45,754 bases of DNA from an uncultured Methylococcaceae bacterium (GTDB lineage Bacteria; Pseudomonadota; Gammaproteobacteria; Methylococcales; Methylomonadaceae): positions 1 to 45,754 of the forward strand of contig CAJXMF010000016.1 in the NCBI GenBank assembly GCA_913056195.1, written 5' to 3'. Positions 39,737 to 45,754 of the stretch are shown piece after piece; positions within the stretch are counted from its first letter, which is position 1; each line of letters begins with the position of its first letter. The notes below the pieces were generated by a model that saw only the letters and a program-made list of their open reading frames with translations, searched no databases and was not told the DNA's origin. Position numbers and translations under genes: made by a program.

Positions 39737-40572
39737 TCATTGAGTATGACGATATCAACCGGGTGCCGGATCATCAGGTTGTAGCCGTGGCGAGACTTAT
39801 GAATCCAGCCACGGGCTTCAATTTTTTTGCCTGAATAAATTTCTGGATCGGGAAACAGCGAAAGGTACTTGCGGGCGATTTTTACCGCAAATTGATCTGA
39901 AAATTTCAAATAAACATTATGGCGTGTCGATTGAATGTGCTTAACGGTTCCGGTAATACGTTTCCAGCTTTTATGATATTTTCCTTTGATGTCGTTGTAA
40001 GGTTTTGGCGCGAAATAAGGCTGTCCCCATAACCCCCGTTTTGCATTTTCGGCTTCTTGCTGGGCTGAAATCAGGGTGTCGATATAGCTGAGATTAGGCG
40101 GATGAACCGTTATAAATGCCAAACCGTTTTTTACCAGTAATGCATTGATATGGCTACCGTCCTCAGTAAATACATGGGCAATCAGGCGGCCATATTTATC
40201 TCGTTTTTCAGGGCCAGTTTCCAAGCGAATCTTCATGTTTTTTAAGCGTTTAGTCAGCCACTGTCGAGCCTGTTCACCCACGGGCTCGCCGGTTTGATAA
40301 CGGCTTTCAATCTCTGGTGTGTTGATGGCTGATAAACGTACTTTGGTCTTATTCTCCAAGATAATGGTATCACCGTCATAAACATATTTGACCTTAAGCC
40401 AGGCATAGCCAGGTTTTATGGATAGAACCTGGGCATTTTTATGGGGTTTATCAGAATAATGCTTTTGCCCATATTGATCTTGCCATACAAAAATTTCACC
40501 ATAGGTAAGGTGATGGTGAAACAAAATTGTTAAAAGCAAAGAAAATACGATTCGGCTTTTTTTATTCAGCAT
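39733..40572 (-). CDS. Secreted thermonuclease-family nuclease with DUF4124 domain
   Basis: This 279-residue protein has a signal peptide (RIVFSLLLTILFHHHLTYG), a short DUF4124 segment (IFVWQDQYGQKHYSDKP) and an SNase domain (about 57-190). The catalytic pattern is recognisable: VYDGDTI, VRLSAINTPEIESRYQTGEPVGEQARQWL with Arg and Glu, and DKYGRLIAHV with the second Arg. A C-terminal region (about 205-279; TGTVKHIQSTRHNVYLKF) looks like an additional OB-type domain. I chose the ATG at 40572 rather than a TTG six codons upstream. The gene converges on, and overlaps, the HDOD gene. Confidence 0.88.
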   Translation of the reverse strand: MLNKKSRIVFSLLLTILFHHHLTYGEIFVWQDQYGQKHYSDKPHKNAQVLSIKPGYAWLKVKYVYDGDTIILENKTKVRLSAINTPEIESRYQTGEPVGEQARQWLTKRLKNMKIRLETGPEKRDKYGRLIAHVFTEDGSHINALLVKNGLAFITVHPPNLSYIDTLISAQQEAENAKRGLWGQPYFAPKPYNDIKGKYHKSWKRITGTVKHIQSTRHNVYLKFSDQFAVKIARKYLSLFPDPEIYSGKKIEARGWIHKSRHGYNLMIRHPVDIVILND

Positions 40573-40641
40573 AGTGCGATTAAATAACAATTATCAAGTC
40601 AAGGTATAGCAAAATATGGAAATTGTGTTGTAAATAATTAA

Positions 40642-40815
40642 ACATCTGAAATTTAGCTCGTTCCCCAAGCTCCTGCTTGGGAACAAGGAATACCCCGTAG
40701 GGAGCGACTTTAGTCGCGAACAAACGTTATGCAGCATTAAAACATTTAGCGTGATACAACAACATGGCGTGAAAAAATATCAAATCGCATAATATCAGTT
40801 AGACATCTGAAATTT
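40642..40815. repeat. Hairpin-rich intergenic repeat between 13-bp direct repeats
   Basis: ACATCTGAAATTT occurs at 40642-40654 and again, identical, at 40803-40815. Between them lie two hairpins: one with arms GTTCCCCAAGC and GCTTGGGAAC (40660-40684, one bulge), and GCGAC-TTTA-GTCGC at about 40703-40716. Such tgggaac-type and gcgactttagtcgc palindromes resemble dispersed intergenic repeats in several bacteria; copy number here cannot be tested. It fills most of the gap between the nuclease gene and motD. Confidence 0.55.
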
Positions 40816-40838
40816 TATTGAATGAAAAGGTATTGTCT

Positions 40839-41672
40839 ATGAGCAGACGCAAACGAATCGATAGGCTGGAAGAAGAGGAAAGCCAGGATCGCTGGTTGGT
40901 CTCGTATGCCGATTTTATTACGCTGTTGTTCGCTTTTTTTGTGGTGATGTATTCGATAGCCCAACTTAATAATACCAAATACGATTCCTTGGTCGAGGCT
41001 TTGAAAGATGAGTTTACAGCCAAAAATCAAAAACCAGTTACGGCTGAACAGCCGATTCCTGCCGAGGATTCAGTGACTGTGGTACAGCCCATAAAGCTGG
41101 ATGATCCAACAGATGAGGAAAAGCGTAAACGGCAGCGGCTTAGCGATGAAATTTTGCATGAACGGCGTGTTTTGGCCAAGGCTTCAGAAAATCTCCATGC
41201 GGTTTTAGAGCCGTATCTCAAAAATGATCTGGTGTCGGTGAAGCGTAATGATTTCTGGTTGGAGCTGGAAATGAAAAGTGACCTGTTATTTTTAAGCGGT
41301 GAAGCCGAGCTGTCAAAAAAGGCATCACCCGTTATCCGAAAAATAGCAGAAGTGCTCGGGGGAATGCCGAATATGATCAATGTTGAAGGTCATACGGATA
41401 ATATACCGATCGATACAGTCGAATTTCCATCTAATTGGGACTTGTCAGCGGCACGGGCTACCAGTGTCGTCAGGGAATTGATAAAAGATCATATCAACCC
41501 GAAAAGATTGGCGGTGGTCGGTTATGGAGAATTTCACCCTGTGGCCGATAACAGTACTGAAGAAGGCCGGTTTAAAAACAGGCGGGTTGTGTTGGTCGTG
41601 ATGTCTCAGGCATTTGCGCGGTATGGCACCAGCGATGAAGAACGGGCACGATTATTGAATTATAAAAGGTAG
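40839..41672 (+). CDS. motD: Flagellar stator protein MotD (MotB family)
   Basis: The 277-residue MotB-type stator subunit has a cytoplasmic N-terminus, one transmembrane helix (about 27-45, FITLLFAFFVVMYSIAQL) with the ion-channel Asp25 in SYADF, a linker and plug region, and an OmpA-like peptidoglycan-binding domain (about 160-260; VEGHTDNIPIDTVEFPSNWDLSAARA). I chose the ATG at 40839 with an AAAGG ribosome binding site. Its MotA-type partner motC, which normally precedes it, is not in the window. Confidence 0.9.
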   Translation: MSRRKRIDRLEEEESQDRWLVSYADFITLLFAFFVVMYSIAQLNNTKYDSLVEALKDEFTAKNQKPVTAEQPIPAEDSVTVVQPIKLDDPTDEEKRKRQRLSDEILHERRVLAKASENLHAVLEPYLKNDLVSVKRNDFWLELEMKSDLLFLSGEAELSKKASPVIRKIAEVLGGMPNMINVEGHTDNIPIDTVEFPSNWDLSAARATSVVRELIKDHINPKRLAVVGYGEFHPVADNSTEEGRFKNRRVVLVVMSQAFARYGTSDEERARLLNYKR

Positions 41673-41732
41673 TGTCAAAATACAGGCGTAGGATTTGGAA
41701 CAGACAGTAACGCATGAGAGCAGGGTAACCGT

Positions 41733-42527
41733 ATGAAAATTTGGGCAGTCTCCAATCAAAAAGGTGGTGTCGGTAAAACAACGACGGTCGTTTCATTGGC
41801 CGGATTATTATCATCCTGGGGTTTTCGCGTGTTATTGGTTGATCTGGATCCGCATGGTTCATTAAGCAGTTACTTCGGATTGGACCCTGACGGTCTCAAA
41901 GCCAGTGTTTATAACTTGTTTCATGATGCCAGTCAGAAGAAAGCCATCAATACCGAGGCCTATATCCGAAAAACAAAATTTGAAAATATTTCGATTCTGC
42001 CGGCATCGACAGCCATTGCCACGCTGGATCGCCAGGTTGCCTCTATGGGCGGCATGGGGCTGGTTGTTTCCAACGCCTTAAAAAAAGTCTCCAGTCAATA
42101 TGATTATGTCATCATCGACAGTCCGCCGATGTTGGGGGTGTTAATGATTAATGCATTGGCATCATGCCAGCACCTTTTGATTCCTACCTTGGCTGAATTT
42201 TTGGCTTTAAAAGGTTTGGAGCGCATGTTGCATACCTTTGATATGGTATTTCATTCGCGTAAAGTGAAGCCTGTGTGCACCATTGTTCCAACGATGTTTG
42301 ATAAGCGAACTCGAGCGGCTCGAGAAAGTCTGGTGGCATTGAAAAATGCCTATCCTGATCAGGTTTGGGAAGGCTATATTCCCGTGGACACTAAAATCAG
42401 AGATGCCAGCCAGGCTGGTATTCCCGTATCATTATTTGTAAAAAATTCCAAGGCGGCAGATGCCTATGCAGAATTACTGGAGACTTTGTTGCAAGATGAC
42501 ATCGACCATGACCGGAAAATGGCATGA
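41733..42527 (+). CDS. parC: ParA-family ATPase, chemotaxis-array localisation (ParC)
   Basis: This 264-residue ParA/Soj-type ATPase has the deviant Walker A KGGVGKTT (Lys10-Thr17 region), VDLDPHGSLSSYFG and the Walker B-like YVIIDSPPMLG. In Vibrio and Pseudomonas the ParA homologue encoded between motD or cheB and the CheW-like genes, called ParC, places chemotaxis arrays at the pole. The neighbours here match: motD before, a CheW-domain ParP-like gene and cheW after. A plasmid-type partition role is unlikely because no parB is adjacent. Confidence 0.88.
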   Translation: MKIWAVSNQKGGVGKTTTVVSLAGLLSSWGFRVLLVDLDPHGSLSSYFGLDPDGLKASVYNLFHDASQKKAINTEAYIRKTKFENISILPASTAIATLDRQVASMGGMGLVVSNALKKVSSQYDYVIIDSPPMLGVLMINALASCQHLLIPTLAEFLALKGLERMLHTFDMVFHSRKVKPVCTIVPTMFDKRTRAARESLVALKNAYPDQVWEGYIPVDTKIRDASQAGIPVSLFVKNSKAADAYAELLETLLQDDIDHDRKMA

Positions 42528-42574
42528 AAGCGGACTGGCCATCAAGTTAATTATTGACGCATTGGATGCCATGC

Positions 42575-43279
42575 ATGAAATCTAAACAAAAAACGGCGAC
42601 AAAGCAGATTGTTCAGCATGAACAGGCACTCGACCTGTATTTTAAAAATATGCTGGGTGATTTGTTAAGTGGGCAAGTGGCACCTGAACCTAAGGTCGAA
42701 GTCAAAACACATCCAAAATCACAAATTAAGCGCGTTCCAGAACCAGTAATCGCTAAAGAAGAGCCGAAAACGCAAACCAGGCAAGCGGCGACTAAGACAG
42801 AAGGCAAAATAATGCCGCTTTCGGTGATGCCCGAATGGTCTCAACAGGAATTTCAGACATTATTTTTTAAAGTCGATAAAATGATTCTGGCGGTGCCATT
42901 AACCGAGTTATTGAGAACAATTACCTTCGATCGGTCAGTCACCAGAATTCCAGAACAACCCAGTTGGTTTATGGGCTTGATGGATGAATTGGATAGTCGT
43001 ATTGGCGTTCTGGACAGTGGCCAGTTGATTTTTGGGAAAAGCCGCGGCATGCAGCGGAATCTACAGGAAAAACCGTATCAAAGTATTTTGATTACGGCCG
43101 ATGGTCGATGGGGAATGGCATGTGATGGTGTTTTATCGATTGGTAAATTGACGCCGGAAAAAGTTCGCTGGCGAACCTGTCGGCAAAGACGTCCGTGGTT
43201 GGTGGGGACGGTGATTGATGAATTAGTTACCGTGATTGATATTCGAAAGCTGGTGCCGTATCGAAAAAATGAGGTGTAA
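42575..43279 (+). CDS. parP: CheW-domain protein, ParP-like array-integrity factor
   Basis: The 234-residue protein has a low-complexity charged linker (about 10-85; Lys, Glu, Gln, Thr) and a C-terminal CheW-like domain (about 95-230). ParP in Vibrio binds ParC and the chemotaxis array to keep receptors at the pole; this assignment rests on domain order and neighbours. The start is uncertain: ATG at 42575 follows a GGA eight bases upstream; the frame is open to a TTG at 42554 and an ATG at 42566. Confidence 0.75.
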   Translation: MKSKQKTATKQIVQHEQALDLYFKNMLGDLLSGQVAPEPKVEVKTHPKSQIKRVPEPVIAKEEPKTQTRQAATKTEGKIMPLSVMPEWSQQEFQTLFFKVDKMILAVPLTELLRTITFDRSVTRIPEQPSWFMGLMDELDSRIGVLDSGQLIFGKSRGMQRNLQEKPYQSILITADGRWGMACDGVLSIGKLTPEKVRWRTCRQRRPWLVGTVIDELVTVIDIRKLVPYRKNEV

Positions 43280-43359
43280 TGTTGTTTCGGTAAAATATCA
43301 ATATTCGGCTACACTAGAATCATAAAATTTTAATCCACTTTATCCAGGATGAGTGAGCA

Positions 43360-43833
43360 ATGAGTGAAGATACAAATCAAAATGATCCCCTAATGCAATG
43401 GGTTACTTTTTATTTAGGCGATGAAAAATACGGCATCAATGTGATGCAGGTTCAGGAGGTTCTCCGATACAGTGAAATTGCACCGGTACCGGGGGCGCCG
43501 AATTATGTGCTGGGCATTATTAACTTGCGCGGCAATGTGGTTACGGTGATTGATACACGCAACCGTTTTGGTTTGCCTTCGAAAGAAACCGATGACGCGT
43601 CAAGAGTGGTGATTATTGAGACGGAAAATCATATCATCGGAATTTTGGTCGATAGTGTTGCCGAAGTGGTTGAATTAAAGGCTTCCGAGATTGAAACTGC
43701 ACCGAATGTGGGTAATGAAGATAGCTCAAAATATATCCAGGGCGTGACCAGTCGTGAGAATGAATTGTTGATTCTGGTTGATTTAAACAAACTATTGAGT
43801 GAAGATGAAAAAGCCGAATTGGATATGTTGTAA
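43360..43833 (+). CDS. cheW: Chemotaxis coupling protein CheW
   Basis: This 157-residue single-domain CheW links chemoreceptors to the CheA kinase. Conserved stretches are WVTFYLGDEKYGINVMQVQEVLR, PGAPNYVLGIINLRGNVVTVID and GILVDSVAEV. An AGGA ribosome binding site precedes the ATG. A 53-residue ORF begins five bases after its stop. Confidence 0.95.
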   Translation: MSEDTNQNDPLMQWVTFYLGDEKYGINVMQVQEVLRYSEIAPVPGAPNYVLGIINLRGNVVTVIDTRNRFGLPSKETDDASRVVIIETENHIIGILVDSVAEVVELKASEIETAPNVGNEDSSKYIQGVTSRENELLILVDLNKLLSEDEKAELDML

Positions 43834-43838
43834 TTCCT

Positions 43839-44000
43839 ATGGCTGAAATTCCACCAGTCACACCGGTTGTCCTTGTAAAACAGCCTCAAAAAATAAAACG
43901 GGAGGAAGGTGCTAAAAAACGGCCGGTGAAGCCTGAAAAACAGGATGAAGAATCGGCCGATAATGACACGGCCTTACCCCATATCGATGAAAGAGTCTGA
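43839..44000 (+). CDS. Small hypothetical protein, 53 residues
   Basis: This short ORF (ATG to TGA, no interruption) starts five bases after cheW and its stop overlaps the ATG of the DUF2802 gene (TGATG), so it fits the operon exactly. The product is Pro-, Lys- and Glu-rich, begins MAEIPPVTPVVLVKQPQK and ends in an acidic tail. No membrane segment or known motif is visible; it is likely disordered. Function unknown. Coupling and spacing are the evidence that it is real; ribosome binding near GGATATG is weak. Confidence 0.55.
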   Translation: MAEIPPVTPVVLVKQPQKIKREEGAKKRPVKPEKQDEESADNDTALPHIDERV

Positions 44001-44395
44001 TGACAACTGTGCTCCTGATTGCCTTAAGCGGCATTAATTTAATCCTGGGCTTTGCCGTAATTAGACTGGTGATTATTTGTCGGCAGTTAGGGCGGGATGT
44101 CTCTGCATTGGAAAACCGGGTTGCCCGAAACAGCGAGGATATTGCCGGGCTGTGTTCTGCTGCGGTTAAAGTTGATGCCAGTTTGCAGCATAATGGGCAA
44201 TTTTTGTCTGAGATACAAGCAAAACTAACAGATCTTGAGCAAATAGAGCATGATAATTACGGTGTTTCGCCTTATCAGGATGTCATCGCCCGTATTCACC
44301 AGGGCGCAACGCCTGAGCAACTGGTAAAAGATTGCGGCATCAGTCAGGAAGAAGCTAAATTGTTGGTTCGTCTGCACACGGATAGCGAAGCATAA
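44000..44395 (+). CDS. DUF2802 membrane-anchored protein
   Basis: The 131-residue protein has an N-terminal transmembrane helix (about 3-26) and a helical, probably coiled-coil region with heptad-like spacing (about 30-85). The C-terminal motif YQDVIARIHQGATPEQLVKDCGISQEEAKLLVRLH is characteristic of the DUF2802 proteins encoded next to cheW in Pseudomonas and Vibrio. The function is unknown; the neighbours imply a role in chemotaxis arrays or flagella. Start overlaps the stop of the 53-residue ORF by one base. Confidence 0.8.
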   Translation: MTTVLLIALSGINLILGFAVIRLVIICRQLGRDVSALENRVARNSEDIAGLCSAAVKVDASLQHNGQFLSEIQAKLTDLEQIEHDNYGVSPYQDVIARIHQGATPEQLVKDCGISQEEAKLLVRLHTDSEA

Positions 44396-44879
44396 TTCAT
44401 TTATTGAAAAAGTCGAGGTATGAGTGTCTGCAATCAGCTTTGCGACTGACGAAAGATGCCATAGTATGTTGAAGATCTGATTGCAAGAAAAAGGTTCTCT
44501 ATCGGCCTATGATATTGTCGAACACGATAAAATAACGATGGCCGAACTGCTTTCAGTCATGTCTGTTTATAGTATGCTGAATTTTAATTGTTGATTGGAT
44601 GGCTTCATTAATTCTAAACGATCGGTCAATCTTTAGCCTGTTCCCATATTATTTATGCACATCAGCATCAAATTCCTCAGTTTCTGATTTATGGTCATTA
44701 TTATAGAGTTGAAGCGGTCGGGGTATGTAAATTGACAGGAATGTATAAACGGGCTAATTTGCGAATTAAGCTTTGCGTTAGAGAGTCTTGATTCTAGTGT
44801 AATGGCTAAATCGGCAAAAGAGTTTGTGTTGAGATGAATTTAAATGGTCAGTTCAATCTAAGCAAAGAGGATGAAGCGC
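44396..44879 (+). other. 484-bp gap without a confident gene, possible gene remnants
   Basis: No gene longer than about 60 codons and no tRNA are visible. Two short stretches read like protein but in different frames: 44481-44594 (37 codons, TTG start, including AYDIVEHDKITMAELLSVMS) and a region at about 44620-44790 ending at a TGA (including IPQFLIYGHYYRVEAVG). They could be decayed coding sequence, or chance. A TTGACA lies at 44732-44737 without a good -10 partner. Confidence 0.3.
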
Positions 44880-45668
44880 ATGATACCTTTAGATGGTGAT
44901 TTTATTTTATCTGTCGCACCACGTTTGTCGGGGAGCAGGGCTGAATCACAGTTGCGAATTGTAGCTGAGATATCGGGTGTTTTTTCGCCTACCCTCAGCA
45001 GCTACGAAATAAATACCCGACTACGTATTGCTCACTTTATGGCACAGATAACCCATGAAAGTGCTGGATTTTGTACGACAGAAGAATTTGCAACGGGTGC
45101 TGCATACGAAGGGCGAGAAGATCTTGGAAATATTCATTCCAGAGATGGCAGACGCTATAAAGGACGGGGATTGATTCAACTGACAGGGCGAGCCAATTAC
45201 AGAAAAATAGGACAGATGCTCAATTCACCTTTGGAAGATAAGCCACAGCTCGCTGGGCAGCCGGTTATTTCTTTAAAGATTGCCTGTGAATACTGGAAAA
45301 GTCGAAATATAAATGATGCCGCCGATCAGGACAATTTAATTAAGGCAACAAGACTCGTTAATGGCGGCCTCAATGGTTTGGATGATAGGCGACAGTATCT
45401 ACAAAAAGCCAAAAGGGCGCTGGCCAATATTGAGGGTATAAGAGTGGCCATCAATGAAGGTGGGGATTCAATTGTATTACGACGTGGATCTTTTGGTGAA
45501 TCTGTCAGGGCGCTACAAGAATCTTTAGTCGATAAAGGCTATAACATTACTATTGATGGCGATTTCGGAGCGGCGACAGAACTTGCAGTCATGTTATTTC
45601 AAAAAAATAATAACCTGACAGTAGATGGCATTGTAGGGCAGAAAACCTGGGGTTTGTTGAAAGCATAG
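44880..45668 (+). CDS. GH19 chitinase/lysozyme-like enzyme with peptidoglycan-binding domain
   Basis: This 262-residue protein pairs a GH19-type glycoside hydrolase domain (about 10-190) with a C-terminal peptidoglycan-binding domain (about 200-262; LRRGSFGESVRALQESLVDKG, then DGDFGAATELAVMLFQ). The catalytic glutamate is Glu60 in QITHESAGF, and YKGRGLIQLTGRANY is the family substrate-binding motif. It resembles phage endolysins and bacterial muramidases that cut peptidoglycan. There is no signal peptide, which fits a phage-type lysin or a secretion-system effector. I chose the ATG at 44880 because AGAGG is well spaced from it; the ATG at 44871 is too close. No other phage gene is visible nearby. 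Confidence 0.88.
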   Translation: MIPLDGDFILSVAPRLSGSRAESQLRIVAEISGVFSPTLSSYEINTRLRIAHFMAQITHESAGFCTTEEFATGAAYEGREDLGNIHSRDGRRYKGRGLIQLTGRANYRKIGQMLNSPLEDKPQLAGQPVISLKIACEYWKSRNINDAADQDNLIKATRLVNGGLNGLDDRRQYLQKAKRALANIEGIRVAINEGGDSIVLRRGSFGESVRALQESLVDKGYNITIDGDFGAATELAVMLFQKNNNLTVDGIVGQKTWGLLKA

Positions 45669-45754
45669 TGTAAGGCAGCTCGCACTAAATACTCTACCAG
45701 ACTTGACCAGCACCTAAATTGTTCTATTCTCTGAGCCCACAACACACACGCATT

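Noticed and set aside
41733..42527. Plasmid or chromosome partition ParA
   Set aside because: No parB or centromere-like repeats are adjacent, and the motD and cheW neighbours indicate the chemotaxis-array type.

Overview
The window is continuous, gene-dense gammaproteobacterial chromosome. The block nnr-tsaE-amiB-mutL-miaA-hfq-hflX-hflK-hflC-hisZ-purA is a classic gammaproteobacterial order. The complete PQQ-dehydrogenase-associated ABC module (binding protein, YVTN propeller, ATPase, permease), the hisZ gene and the moderate GC content suggest an obligate or facultative methylotroph, possibly of the Methylococcales. The lineage is an inference, because no methane or methanol oxidation enzyme lies in the window.

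Layout. 58-4573: a divergent NAD-type DNA ligase homologue on the minus strand, a GAF-GGDEF diguanylate cyclase and the ZapE ATPase. 4602-11985: a compact seven-gene V/A-type ATPase operon (B-D-I-K-E-DUF2764-A), unusual for this group. 11989-25381: dnaQ followed by the nnr-to-purA housekeeping block. 25531-29170: miaB-phoH-ybeY-corC. 29198-29605: a PilZ protein on the minus strand. 29777-33453: the four-gene PQQ-associated ABC module. 33471-34422: dtd and an unrecognised membrane protein on the minus strand. 34537-38838: metG, a hybrid-cluster-protein homologue and a soluble RnfB-like ferredoxin. 38903-40572: an HDOD protein and, convergent to it, a secreted nuclease. 40642-40815: a hairpin-rich repeat between 13-bp direct repeats. 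40839-44395: a chemoreceptor-array and stator module (motD-parC-parP-cheW-small ORF-DUF2802). 44396-44879: no confident gene. 44880-45668: a GH19 lysozyme-like enzyme with a peptidoglycan-binding domain.

The most striking observation is the hydroxylamine-reductase (Hcp) homologue at 36577-38259. It keeps the N-terminal four-cysteine iron-sulfur motif and the His/Glu/Glu/Lys residues around the hybrid cluster. All four cysteines that hold the hybrid cluster in known Hcp proteins are replaced, by Ser321, Thr413, Asp441 and Asn466. It is followed six bases later by an RnfB-like ferredoxin that lacks the usual membrane anchor, so the pair looks like a repurposed redox module. Second in interest are the V-type ATPase, whose gene order is a circular rotation of the usual operons and whose proteolipid carries the residue set of Na+-binding rings, and the DNA-ligase homologue, which has Glu in place of an essential motif IV lysine.

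The window holds no rRNA, tRNA, CRISPR array or recognisable insertion sequence that I can see. All family assignments come from reading motifs and recalled family sequences; no search was run.
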